DNA of 61,976 nt from an uncultured Bacilli bacterium. Its GTDB lineage: Bacteria; Bacillota_I; Bacilli_A; ML615J-28; CAG-313. The number at the start of each line of letters is the position of its first letter. Position 1 is the stretch's first letter. The stretch is taken from contig CAKONV010000012.1 in the NCBI GenBank assembly GCA_934098295.1, forward strand, positions 1 to 61,976, in the 5' to 3' direction. Both the position numbers and the translations under genes were made by a program. The notes under the pieces were generated by a model, which saw only the letters and a program-made list of their open reading frames with translations, was not told where the DNA came from and did no database searches. This document shows, piece by piece, positions 53,300 through 61,976 of the stretch.

Positions 53300-53593
53300 T
53301 CAGCCGATTAAAACAAATAGGGTTTCGTTTTTACTGTTTTGAAGTAAATCTTGACTCTCTTCTAATAAACGATAGGAAGGAAACCAATAGATATTTAAAT
53401 GATTTTTAACAATTAAAGAAATTATTTTATTAGAAATAATCAAATCATCACCTATTAATTCTAAAATAACAAAGTGTTGATAACCAATATAAAAATCATT
53501 TAATTTAATTTTGGTTGTTTCTATTTGTTTATCAATAGGATTTTTATCAAGACCTATTAGTTTTAAAATTTCATTCCAAATTCTCTTTTTCAT
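53300..53593 (-). CDS. Hypothetical 97-residue protein
   Basis: A small soluble protein, MKKRIWNEILKLIGLDKNPI and so on, of unknown function. There is no Shine-Dalgarno before the ATG, and a TAAAAT box ends seven bases upstream, so a leaderless message is possible. The composition (alternating hydrophobic residues and Lys/Asn) resembles real proteins of this genome. It ends with TGA 91 bases before hpf. Confidence 0.55.
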   Translation of the reverse strand: MKKRIWNEILKLIGLDKNPIDKQIETTKIKLNDFYIGYQHFVILELIGDDLIISNKIISLIVKNHLNIYWFPSYRLLEESQDLLQNSKNETLFVLIG

Positions 53594-53643
53594 ATTATTA
53601 TTTTACCGTATAAATGTTAATTTATTATTAATTTTTTAAAAAA

Positions 53644-53676
53644 ATGTGGATAAGACTAATAGAATCTCATCCACAT
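53644..53676 (-). terminator. Terminator of the repeat lipoprotein gene
   Basis: ATGTGGAT / ATCCACAT, an 8-bp stem with an inner AGA/TCT extension past a mismatch, followed by T7 on the minus strand. Confidence 0.82.
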
Positions 53677-53689
53677 AAATAATTTGATT

Positions 53690-56600
53690 TTATTTAAATA
53701 AATCCTTTTTTTTAAATACCACAATATCTACTTTCATCACTCCACTAATGTTATCAATTTCTTGGAATATAGCTTTAAAAGTCATATTATAAGCTGGCAT
53801 TCTTGAAGGTATCTCTTGATCCCAACCCATAAATTTATAACCTTCTTTAACCGGTGGTGTAGGAATTGTTACTTTACTCTTATAATCACCTTTAATTTCA
53901 ATATAAACATCATCATCAACCATAAAGGTTAAAGTGTATTGATTTATTTTGAATATCGCCGTAATTTCCATATTGTAAGCTGGCATTCTTTGAGGTATTT
54001 CTTGATTCCAACCAACAAACGTAAATCCTTGTAGAACCGGATCATCAATTGATGGAATTAATGTATCATAATATTGAGTTATCATACGTTTTACTTCACC
54101 ATCAACGATAAATTTAATCGTATAGGTGTTAGTAATCCAGTTTGCATATAATGTTAAATCACCGGTTACTAAAGTATCGAAATCATATAAGTTATAACAG
54201 TTATAATCTAAGTACCAACCATCAAAAGTATAACCAGTACAAACTAATTCAGCAGGTTCTTTAACCTTAGATCCGTACTCTATTAATTGACTTGGTGGTA
54301 AAGTTCCTTTACCAGCATTTTCATAAGTATTAACAAAAGTTATCGTATAAGTATTAATTTGCCATTTTGCGTAGAAAGTTAAATCACCGATTGTGCCTTT
54401 GTTAACTTCCGTTATAACATTACCATTAAAGTCATCACTATTATACCATCCCATAAAGGTGTAACCCGTTTTAGTAGGATTTTCTAATTTGAAAGTAGGA
54501 GTTTCAACAGTATAATTACTAGTATATTTTCCCGTAAAACTACCATCATATAAAACATACGTAATCGCATAAGTTATTATATCAAACTGAGCTGTAAAAG
54601 TCATATCACAAGCTGGCATGTTTGTTGGAACTTCTTTATCCCAACCAATAAATGTATAACCGGTTTTAGTAGGATCATCTGGCTTAGTAATAACCGTGTT
54701 GTAATCTTGAGTTATCTTGGTTAACACTTCATCACCAACAATAAATGTAAGTGTATATTGGTTAATTTCCCATTTTGCGAATAACTTAATATTCATAGTT
54801 GTTCCGGTAGTAATACGCTCAATACTTGCGCCTATACATTCAACATTATCATACCAACCTTTAAAACTATATCCTTCTTTTACTGGAGCTAGTAAAATAA
54901 TTGTTGGTGTATTAATTGTGAATTCTTTTGGATTAGATAAGTCATTAGTTCCGCCATCTAAATCATATTCAATCGTATAAATAACCTCTTCCATAACAGC
55001 TTCAATTGTTAAATCACTAGCTGGCATAGTGGCAGGAATTTCCCTTTCCCATTTTATGAAATTATAACCAGTAACGATTGGATCATCAATTTTTTCAATA
55101 TTAGCTAGATATAATTTTTTAACTTTTAAATATACTTCACCATTAACTAAAAGAGTTAAAGTATATTCATTTAAATTCCATTTAGCGTATAAAGTTATAT
55201 CTTCTGTTACTAAAGTAGAAAAATCGTATATTTTAGTAAGATTAGAATCTTGATACCAAGCATCAAATGTATATCCGGCTACTTCTTCCATCACTGGCAT
55301 TTTAGCTTGCGTATTATAATCAACTACTTGTACAATTGTTTTCGTATTTAACATAAGATCAACAAAGGTTACTTTATAACCATTTATTTGCCATTTAGCA
55401 TACAATGTTAAATCACCAAAAGTTCCTAAAGGAATTTCGGTAATAGCATTTGTAGAACCATCTTCATCAATAAACCAACCTATAAACTTATAACCGGTTT
55501 GATGAGGAACTGGTAAGAAGAAATTAGGCGTTTCAATTGTGTAGTCTTTTACATATTCGCCTTCAATTTCACCACCAGATAATACATATGTAATGTTATA
55601 AGTCACTAAATCCCATTTTACTGTTAATTTAAGATCATGAGCAGGCATCTTCTCAGGCACTTCTTCAATAAAATTATCAAATCGATAACCATCTTTAGTA
55701 GAACTTACATTTAACAGAATTGTACTATTATATTTTAAAACAATTGGATCGATAGGAGTACCGCCAGAGGTATCAAAAGTGATTTTATATTCATTAATTT
55801 CCCATTTTGCGTAAAGCGTAAAATCACTGGTTACTAAAGTATTAAAATCATATTCATTGATACAAGTCTTTTCTTGATACCAACCCACAAATGTATATCC
55901 TGTTTCAACTAAGTCATTAGGTCTTACAACCTTACTACCATAATCAACAATTTGAAGTTCAGGGGCAATTCCTAAACCGTTATTATCAAAAGTAATTGTA
56001 TGTTTATCTACATTCCATTTTGCGTATAAAACAAGATTTCCAGTACTACCGGTTTTAATCTTTTCTATAGCTTCACCATCAAATTTTTGATTTAAGTACC
56101 AACCATCAAACTTATAACCCTCTTTTGAAGGTATTGGCAAAATAATATCTAAAGATTTAATATTATAATTTTCAATATATTTACCAGTAATTTTTCCACC
56201 ATCTAGATTGTAAGTAATTGTATAGGTGATAATGCTCCATAAAGCAGTTAAATTCAAATCATAATCAGGCATTTTTTCAGGCACATCAATATCCCAACCA
56301 AGGAATTTGTAACCATCTTTGATAGGGTTATCTGGTAAAACAATTAAAGAATCATATGCAAATGTTAAGGAAGAAATTTGATTTCCACCTGCAGTATCAA
56401 AAGTAATTTTATAATAATTAATATTCCACTTAGCATATAGCTCTAAGTTCTTATAAGTACCTCTTTCAACACTATACATAGGATTTGAAAGATAAGATGA
56501 ATCTTGATACCAACCACCAAAAGTAAATCCTTTTTTCGTTGGTAATGGTAAACTAAAACTATCACTATCAACTCTAAAAGAAGTAGGATATTCATCTGGC

Positions 56601-58411
56601 ATAATACCATCATTTACATGATATGTAATTGTATAAGTATCTTGACCCCAATTAGCGGTAAAGAAGATATCACCAGTAGAGCCAGCTTTAATTGTTACAT
56701 CCATTGTTAAGTCATCTAAAGTAGGTGAAGTCCAACCAATGAAGGTGAATCCCGCTTTGGTAGGTCTTTCTAACTTTATATCACTAGATAAAATTGTATA
56801 GGTATCGGGATTTGAGGAACTATTGATTCCACCATCCAAATAATAAGTAATTTTATAATTAATTAAAGTCCATTTTGCGTAGAACACTTTCGTACCACAA
56901 GTACCCTTAGCTATCATACTGACAACATAACCAGTAAAATCTTCTAATTCATACCAACCATCAAAGTGATATCCATTCTTGGTAGGCAAAGGTAAAACAA
57001 AGGAATTAGATTCAATTGTATAACTTGTTATATAGTTATCTGGCATAACACCATCATTTACAAAATACATTATTTGATAAGTAACAATATTCCACTCAGC
57101 TTTTAGAGTTAAGTCGTAAGCTGGCATTGTTGATGGCACATCGTCACCCCAACCAGCAAAAGAATAACCATCTCTTGTAGGTATTAAATTAGTTAAATCA
57201 ATAGGACTTCCATAATCTAAAATCATCTTATCAATAATGCTACCACCGGAAGTATCAAATGATAAAGTATATTGATTAATCTCCCATTTAGCATATAACG
57301 TTAAATCACTCGTTATTGAAATATTAAAATTAAAAGCACTTGTACATTCTTCATCAGTAAACCAACCTGAAAAAGTATAACCAACCTCACTAGGCGTTAA
57401 AGGCATTTTAGCAGTAGAACCATAATTCACTTTTTGACTTAAAATTTCACTACCATGTCCTAATAAATTAAAATCAACCGTAAATGTATTAATGCACCAC
57501 TTAGCATAAATGGTAACTTCTTCCGTACTACCTTTTTTAATAGTTGTAACTTCTTCCCCTATAAAATCTACATTATCAAACCAGCCAAGGAAAGTATAAC
57601 CTTCTTTTAAAGGAACTGGAAGGGTAATATCATCATCTTCGATTGTATAAGTAGTTGGATATAATCCATCAAGAATTCCACCATCTAATTCATAATTAAT
57701 TTTATATTTATTTAGGGACCATTTAGCATTGAAATTTAAATCTTTCGCTGGCATTTTAGCAGGAATTTCACTATCCCAACCAATAAAAGTATAACCGACT
57801 TTACTTGGATCTTTAGGAGCTTTTATACTTTCGCCAAATTCTTTTTCGTCACTTTCATAAGTTTTACCATCTACTGTAAAGGTAAGATTATATTTATTAA
57901 TCTCCCACTTAGCATATAAGGTTCTTTCACTTTTTACTTCTTTTGAAAAATCATAACTGATATTTAAAGCAGCATCGATATACCAACCAACAAAGGTATA
58001 ACCAGTAGCTGTTGGAACAGGGGGAACTTCAACTTTTTGACCATATTGAACCATTTGTGAATCAATATCTTTTCCATGCCCATTCATATTAAATTCTACT
58101 TTAAATGTAGCTACCACCCACTTAGCATAAAAAGTTAAATCACCAGTTGTTCCACTAGTAATTTTAATCGTTGCGGCACCTAAAAAACGAGGATTATCAT
58201 ACCAGCCTCCAAATGTATAACCTTCTTTTGAAGGTGCTGGTAACGATATGTCAGAATCATTTTCATTATATTTTGTGGCATAAACATCCGGCATAATACC
58301 TTCATCGACAACGTATTTTATACTATATTCGCCACTTTTTTTACATGATGTTAATCCAAATATCACAAGTATACTAAATAACATTAGAAAAATCTTTATT
58401 TTTTTCTGCAT
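53690..58411 (-). CDS. Giant lipoprotein of 22 InlB-type B-repeats
   Basis: A 1573-residue surface lipoprotein. The signal peptide MQKKIKIFLMLFSILVIFGL ends in the lipobox LTSC, with Cys 23 as the lipidation site. From about residue 28 to 1552 the protein consists of 22 tandem InlB B-repeats (Listeria-Bacteroides repeat, PF09479 type), each with a GYTFxGW core and most ending in LYAKW. Three classes are visible: A (about 72 residues, GSTGDLTLYAKW end), B (about 71, YDF...TSDLTLYAKW) and C (about 62, MPAYDLTLxAxW), mostly in A-B-C order. The C-terminus (MKVDIVVFKKKDLFK) has no sorting signal. Likely a cell-surface stalk or adhesin; the binding partner is unknown. Confidence 0.88.
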   Translation of the reverse strand: MQKKIKIFLMLFSILVIFGLTSCKKSGEYSIKYVVDEGIMPDVYATKYNENDSDISLPAPSKEGYTFGGWYDNPRFLGAATIKITSGTTGDLTFYAKWVVATFKVEFNMNGHGKDIDSQMVQYGQKVEVPPVPTATGYTFVGWYIDAALNISYDFSKEVKSERTLYAKWEINKYNLTFTVDGKTYESDEKEFGESIKAPKDPSKVGYTFIGWDSEIPAKMPAKDLNFNAKWSLNKYKINYELDGGILDGLYPTTYTIEDDDITLPVPLKEGYTFLGWFDNVDFIGEEVTTIKKGSTEEVTIYAKWCINTFTVDFNLLGHGSEILSQKVNYGSTAKMPLTPSEVGYTFSGWFTDEECTSAFNFNISITSDLTLYAKWEINQYTLSFDTSGGSIIDKMILDYGSPIDLTNLIPTRDGYSFAGWGDDVPSTMPAYDLTLKAEWNIVTYQIMYFVNDGVMPDNYITSYTIESNSFVLPLPTKNGYHFDGWYELEDFTGYVVSMIAKGTCGTKVFYAKWTLINYKITYYLDGGINSSSNPDTYTILSSDIKLERPTKAGFTFIGWTSPTLDDLTMDVTIKAGSTGDIFFTANWGQDTYTITYHVNDGIMPDEYPTSFRVDSDSFSLPLPTKKGFTFGGWYQDSSYLSNPMYSVERGTYKNLELYAKWNINYYKITFDTAGGNQISSLTFAYDSLIVLPDNPIKDGYKFLGWDIDVPEKMPDYDLNLTALWSIITYTITYNLDGGKITGKYIENYNIKSLDIILPIPSKEGYKFDGWYLNQKFDGEAIEKIKTGSTGNLVLYAKWNVDKHTITFDNNGLGIAPELQIVDYGSKVVRPNDLVETGYTFVGWYQEKTCINEYDFNTLVTSDFTLYAKWEINEYKITFDTSGGTPIDPIVLKYNSTILLNVSSTKDGYRFDNFIEEVPEKMPAHDLKLTVKWDLVTYNITYVLSGGEIEGEYVKDYTIETPNFFLPVPHQTGYKFIGWFIDEDGSTNAITEIPLGTFGDLTLYAKWQINGYKVTFVDLMLNTKTIVQVVDYNTQAKMPVMEEVAGYTFDAWYQDSNLTKIYDFSTLVTEDITLYAKWNLNEYTLTLLVNGEVYLKVKKLYLANIEKIDDPIVTGYNFIKWEREIPATMPASDLTIEAVMEEVIYTIEYDLDGGTNDLSNPKEFTINTPTIILLAPVKEGYSFKGWYDNVECIGASIERITTGTTMNIKLFAKWEINQYTLTFIVGDEVLTKITQDYNTVITKPDDPTKTGYTFIGWDKEVPTNMPACDMTFTAQFDIITYAITYVLYDGSFTGKYTSNYTVETPTFKLENPTKTGYTFMGWYNSDDFNGNVITEVNKGTIGDLTFYAKWQINTYTITFVNTYENAGKGTLPPSQLIEYGSKVKEPAELVCTGYTFDGWYLDYNCYNLYDFDTLVTGDLTLYANWITNTYTIKFIVDGEVKRMITQYYDTLIPSIDDPVLQGFTFVGWNQEIPQRMPAYNMEITAIFKINQYTLTFMVDDDVYIEIKGDYKSKVTIPTPPVKEGYKFMGWDQEIPSRMPAYNMTFKAIFQEIDNISGVMKVDIVVFKKKDLFK
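53756..58330 (-). repeat. 22 tandem InlB B-repeats with A-B-C super-periodicity
   Basis: Reading from the N-terminus, the repeat classes run ABC ABC AAAC ABC ABC AC ABC C. Repeat units are well diverged from each other at DNA level, so the array looks old and mostly stable. Confidence 0.75.
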
Positions 58412-58456
58412 AACCTTCCTCCAATTAATTTTAATACATTTAGTTATTCTATTCTT

Positions 58457-58485
58457 ATTATACCATAAATGTAATTATATAACAA
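58457..58485 (-). promoter_or_regulatory. Promoter of the repeat lipoprotein gene
   Basis: Minus strand TTGTTA (58485-58480), 17-base spacer, TATAAT (58462-58457); GGAGG precedes the ATG. Confidence 0.6.
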
Positions 58486-58487
58486 AC

Positions 58488-58526
58488 AAAAAGTAATCAA
58501 GACTAGAAAAAACTTGATTACTTTTT
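58488..58526 (-). terminator. Terminator of the C-terminal giant repeat gene
   Basis: A perfect 14-bp stem (left arm 58488-58501, right arm 58513-58526) with an 11-nt loop; the 3' arm ends TTTTT on the minus strand. Confidence 0.85.
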
Positions 58527-58534
58527 ATTTATTT

Positions 58535-61500
58535 TTATTTATTGATAAGGTTTAATTCTATCATAGTTTCAACAGTTTCAACATCTGAACCACCCTTATG
58601 ATATATTATTTTGATTATATTCAATACTTTAGCTGATTTATTATTTATCGCAATGTTACCACTCGAATATTTATAAATATTACCACCAATACTTCCCTTT
58701 GATACTAATGTTCCTTTAACAATACATTCAGCACCGAACGATACACTTGGTGTTTGTTTAGTAACATTTTCGAAAGCTTTTGTTGAAGTATTATACTTAA
58801 TACAATAATTATAGTATGCATACCACATTCTATGATTATAAATATATGAACTCGGATTATTAATACCTGATATATATTTATTATAGTCGAAATTACGTTT
58901 ACTAGCATAGTAATTATAATTATCAGCATAATCGGCACTAAAGATAACATTAGTGTTATCATCAAATGTCAAACTTGCACCTTCATCAATCGTAAGTGAT
59001 GAGCCTGGTAAGAACTTGTAAGAATTTTCTTTCAAAATACCATTACCGCTCTTTACGTTGATTCGCATAAAGCCTATTGGCATAGCCATTAGTACACTAG
59101 TCCTTATTTCATAACTACTTACCTTAAATGAAATATAGTTATCTTTAAAATTACCATAAATATCTAAAACTTCTCGTTGAGTTATATCTTGATGTTTAGA
59201 TGTAAATGATGAATTCATACCAGAATCTACTAAAGAAATAGCACCAGTAGTTTGATTTAAAGTATTATAAGTGTCTTCAGCGCTATGAACAACATAAGCG
59301 GTAGGTGAAGTAAGTTCAAATAATCCTCCTGTACCAATCATACATAAAAATGATTTTTGAATCCAAGCTTCATTAGCGTAAATTTGTATCCAAACATCAA
59401 ACTTAGCACCATAAACTATGGTTGTTTTACAACTAATATTATGGAAAGAATAACTTTCAAATGGGAAAATCTTTCCACTACCTTTTCCAGCGGCATCACT
59501 ACCTCCGTACCAATCGTATATACACAATACATCAGTAATTACAGCACCCGATACGGTTTCGATACTACCGGCTCCTCCAACAAAGCCCCAAGCATTTAAG
59601 CTAGCTGTTGAATTAATTATTATCTTACCATCATTCATCAAGAATCCATGAGATTTAACGTAAGAATTACTACCAACAATTTCACCACCAACGGTTAAAT
59701 TACCATTAATAGTTAAAGTCACTCCGGAAGCGATTTTTAGGATAGAATGAACAGCACTATAGGCAGTCTTCTTCGTATTAAGTAAATTAATATAACCATC
59801 ATTTTCAACATCACTTCTATTGTAAGGTAAAATAATCTTAACATTAGCAGGCATATTGATATTCTTCGTTAGCGTATTATTCTTAAGATCAATTTTATAA
59901 CTTGAAGTTGTAAAGTTGTATGTTCCACTATTAAAGTTATAAGCATTTATCGTTGTTTGATTAGTTATGCAATCGCCAGCTAAAATTGTTTTACTGTCAT
60001 AATTTGCTGTACCAAATAATCTTAAATATAAATTTTTTGTTTGACCTGCACAATATGTGAAAGCTTCATCAACAGTTTCAAAGAAAATAGCTTCTTTGTA
60101 ATTAAAGTTATCCGTTTCAACAATAGCCGAATCACTAACAATTGCGGATGGTTGAACACAAAGAACAATAATTGTCAATTCATCTTTGTCATTATCAACA
60201 TGGAAAATCATATTATCGTTTATATCTTTACGGTTACTATTATCGTATAATGGTGTTATATAATTCCAATTTATTTCATCGAAAGTTGTCATATAGAAGA
60301 CATTTAAGTTGCCACTTCTTATTACAATCTGTCTAGATAGTCCAGCAATCTTATCGCCCCATTTAATATGATCTAAACTTATTCCAGCAATCTCATTCAC
60401 AAACTCGAATTTTGCAAGAGTTGCCATGTTGTCTTTATCTTTATAGATGATATTGACATTGAAATAACGATCGGTTCTTATTGCCTTAATGGTCATATTA
60501 GAAGTTATATTAGAAAGTTTCTTAGTAATATTATCGTACGTAGCATTTATACTAGAACCATCGGCGTTTACCCATGTAACATTATATTTATATGAGTTAT
60601 AATTGTATTTAACTGATAAATCAATTTCACCATATCGAGAATTAAATGTTTCTGAACTACCATCTGACTCATCATAAACTGTAACAATAAATACCTCTTC
60701 TTGCCAATGAGCATATAAGTTCATATTACCAACACTATTATTTAATTCTGTAACTTTATTTCCGCCTACTTTTTCTGTATACCAACCAAGGAAAATATAA
60801 TATTTTCTTGTAGGATTATTTAAGATATAGTAATCTTCAACAGTATAAGTTAAAGGATTAGTAACCTTATCAGCAGGATGAGCACTATCTTGTTCATCGT
60901 TTAAATAATAATTAATTGTATATGTATTTATACTCCATACCGCATATAAAACAACTACATCATTAGGTGTTGTTGATAAGTTAACAATAACTGTTTCATC
61001 AAGGTAAGTTGGTGTTGTAGCATTCTTATCTTTTGACCAACCAAGGAATGTATATCCTTTTCGTAAATAACTATTTTTAGTTAAACGGAAAGTTACATCA
61101 TAAGTAAGATGAGAATTTTCCATTTGACCGGATGTAGAACCATTACCATCATATTTAATTGTATAAGTATTAGCACTCCATACCGCATATAAAGTAACAA
61201 CACTACCATTTTCTGTTGCTAAATTAATAACGCCAGTTTCATCAGTATAATCAACTTGTTTAGATCCTTTAGTCTTTGTCCAACCAAGGAAAGTATAACC
61301 AATCTTTTCATATCTATTCTTATTTAAGTTCTTTAAAATATCATAAACATGTGTAGAATTTTCCATTTGACCAGATGTAGCACCATTACCATCATATTTA
61401 ATTGTGTAAGTATTAGCACTCCATACCGCATATAAAGTAACAACACTACCATTTTCAGTTGCTAAGTTAGATACGTTTTCCATATCTTTGTATGTAGCCG

Positions 61501-61976
61501 TTTTATCACTCTTATCTTTTGACCAACCAAGGAAAGTATAACCAGTTCTTACAAAATTATTTTTGTTTAAACTCTTTAATACATCATAAGTATGAAGAGA
61601 ATCACTAATATAACCGGTTCCACCATTAGCATCATATTTAATCGTATAAGTATTAGCACTCCATACGGCATAGAACACAAATGTTTTATTTGGTTCACTC
61701 GTTAAATTATAAATACTTTGCATATCAGTATATGTAGCTGTTTTAGCATTCTTATCTTTTGACCAACCAAGGAATGTATAACCAGTTCTTACAAATGTAT
61801 TCTTATTTAATGCTTTTTCTTGATTATATGTATGAAGAGAATCACTAATATAACCGGTTCCGCCATTAGCATCATATTTAATTGTATATTTATTTGCTAC
61901 CCATTTTGCGTATAAGTTAATATGGCCAGTAGAACCATTTGTTATTTGGGTAATCTTATTGTTAAATGTTTCATCA
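58535..61976 (-). CDS. Giant InlB-repeat surface protein, 5' end outside the window
   Basis: At least 1146 residues; the frame stays open to the window edge, and the ATG at 61723 is internal, since the residues upstream of it complete the same repeat (YAKWVANKYTIKYDANGG). The visible N-terminal part has five full B-repeats of about 77-81 residues (ANTYTIKYDGNG...GYTFLGWSKDK...VTLYAVWS). From about 60700 downward a long region of about 720 residues follows, rich in Asn, Ser, Thr, Tyr and beta-strand patterns (GVTLTINGNLTVGGEIVGS, GSSLTIDEGASLTFDDNTNV), resembling a beta-solenoid, with no family recognised. There is no C-terminal anchor or LPxTG motif. Probably a secreted or surface adhesin. 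Confidence 0.85.
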   Translation of the reverse strand, partial: DETFNNKITQITNGSTGHINLYAKWVANKYTIKYDANGGTGYISDSLHTYNQEKALNKNTFVRTGYTFLGWSKDKNAKTATYTDMQSIYNLTSEPNKTFVFYAVWSANTYTIKYDANGGTGYISDSLHTYDVLKSLNKNNFVRTGYTFLGWSKDKSDKTATYKDMENVSNLATENGSVVTLYAVWSANTYTIKYDGNGATSGQMENSTHVYDILKNLNKNRYEKIGYTFLGWTKTKGSKQVDYTDETGVINLATENGSVVTLYAVWSANTYTIKYDGNGSTSGQMENSHLTYDVTFRLTKNSYLRKGYTFLGWSKDKNATTPTYLDETVIVNLSTTPNDVVVLYAVWSINTYTINYYLNDEQDSAHPADKVTNPLTYTVEDYYILNNPTRKYYIFLGWYTEKVGGNKVTELNNSVGNMNLYAHWQEEVFIVTVYDESDGSSETFNSRYGEIDLSVKYNYNSYKYNVTWVNADGSSINATYDNITKKLSNITSNMTIKAIRTDRYFNVNIIYKDKDNMATLAKFEFVNEIAGISLDHIKWGDKIAGLSRQIVIRSGNLNVFYMTTFDEINWNYITPLYDNSNRKDINDNMIFHVDNDKDELTIIVLCVQPSAIVSDSAIVETDNFNYKEAIFFETVDEAFTYCAGQTKNLYLRLFGTANYDSKTILAGDCITNQTTINAYNFNSGTYNFTTSSYKIDLKNNTLTKNINMPANVKIILPYNRSDVENDGYINLLNTKKTAYSAVHSILKIASGVTLTINGNLTVGGEIVGSNSYVKSHGFLMNDGKIIINSTASLNAWGFVGGAGSIETVSGAVITDVLCIYDWYGGSDAAGKGSGKIFPFESYSFHNISCKTTIVYGAKFDVWIQIYANEAWIQKSFLCMIGTGGLFELTSPTAYVVHSAEDTYNTLNQTTGAISLVDSGMNSSFTSKHQDITQREVLDIYGNFKDNYISFKVSSYEIRTSVLMAMPIGFMRINVKSGNGILKENSYKFLPGSSLTIDEGASLTFDDNTNVIFSADYADNYNYYASKRNFDYNKYISGINNPSSYIYNHRMWYAYYNYCIKYNTSTKAFENVTKQTPSVSFGAECIVKGTLVSKGSIGGNIYKYSSGNIAINNKSAKVLNIIKIIYHKGGSDVETVETMIELNLINK
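60700..61976 (-). repeat. Near-identical B-repeat DNA units, about 240-243 bp
   Basis: The string TATTAGCACTCCATAC recurs at 61168, 61411 and 61651 (steps of 243 and 240 bases), with long flanking identity. This indicates recent tandem duplication, unlike the diverged repeats of the neighbouring lipoprotein gene. The array continues beyond the window. Confidence 0.8.

Noticed and set aside
60700..61976. CRISPR array or mobile-element repeat
   Set aside because: The repeats are in-frame 240-243-base coding units of InlB B-repeats, not short direct repeats with spacers.
1..61976. tRNA, rRNA, prophage or insertion-sequence genes
   Set aside because: No cloverleaf, rRNA segment, integrase or transposase was recognised anywhere in the window.

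Overview
The window looks like a chromosome segment from an AT-rich, low-GC Gram-positive bacterium: an uncultured, host-associated-looking member of the Bacilli near the Acholeplasma/RF39/Erysipelotrichales part of the tree. This placement is inference from gene order and protein style. The Firmicutes clusters cysS-mrnC-rlmB-sigH-rpmG-secE-nusG, rplM-rpsI, ftsY-ylxM-ffh and glgBCDAP are present. Promoters are nearly all TTGnnn-17-TATAAT, and intrinsic terminators are abundant. UGA is used as a stop by at least seven genes, so this is genetic code 11, not the Mycoplasma code. Almost every gene is on the minus strand; only a membrane/zinc-ribbon gene (29089-29730) and ruvA (32956-33522) are on the plus strand.

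Layout. 1-7 kb: an RHS/YD-repeat polymorphic toxin with a small downstream gene in the immunity position. 7-19 kb: a double GNAT acetyltransferase, the transcription/translation cluster around nusG-secE-sigH-cysS, the rpsI-rplM operon, a YitT-family membrane protein, metS and a membrane-anchored Ig-like surface protein. 19-29 kb: pfkA and the complete glycogen operon glgB-glgC-glgD-glgA-glgP. 29-36 kb: two convergent membrane-protein genes, queA-ruvB divergent from ruvA, and the SRP genes ftsY-ylxM-ffh. 36-43.5 kb: an apparent stand-alone small RNA with its own promoter and terminator, then topA, rnhB, rbgA, lepB and an FtsK-type DNA translocase without membrane segments. 43.5-53.6 kb: an FMN riboswitch controlling a riboflavin-transporter/glycerate-kinase fusion, a 39-codon lysine-rich ORF, recX, prfB, secA, degV, queH, a HAD gene and long-form hpf. 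53.6-62 kb: two giant surface proteins built of InlB-type B-repeats, the second running off the window end.

Most striking observation: prfB (peptide chain release factor 2) is one intact reading frame interrupted by a single in-frame UGA at codon 46, at the near-invariant Trp of the N-terminal DFW motif. The classical +1 frameshift site is absent. Because RF2 itself decodes UGA, this looks like an alternative autoregulatory circuit by UGA readthrough, unless the base is a sequence error. Other items worth attention are the C-rich small RNA upstream of ftsY, the RibU-glycerate kinase fusion under an FMN riboswitch, a zinc-ribbon insertion in SecA, the anchorless FtsK, and the A-B-C higher-order repeat pattern in the 1573-residue lipoprotein.

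Working together, the window covers protein synthesis and export (SecA, SecE, SRP, signal peptidase), DNA maintenance (RuvAB, TopA, RNase HII, RecX, FtsK), glycogen storage and breakdown feeding glycolysis, late steps of queuosine synthesis (QueA, QueH), ribosome hibernation, and large surface adhesins or toxins consistent with life in a crowded host-associated community.
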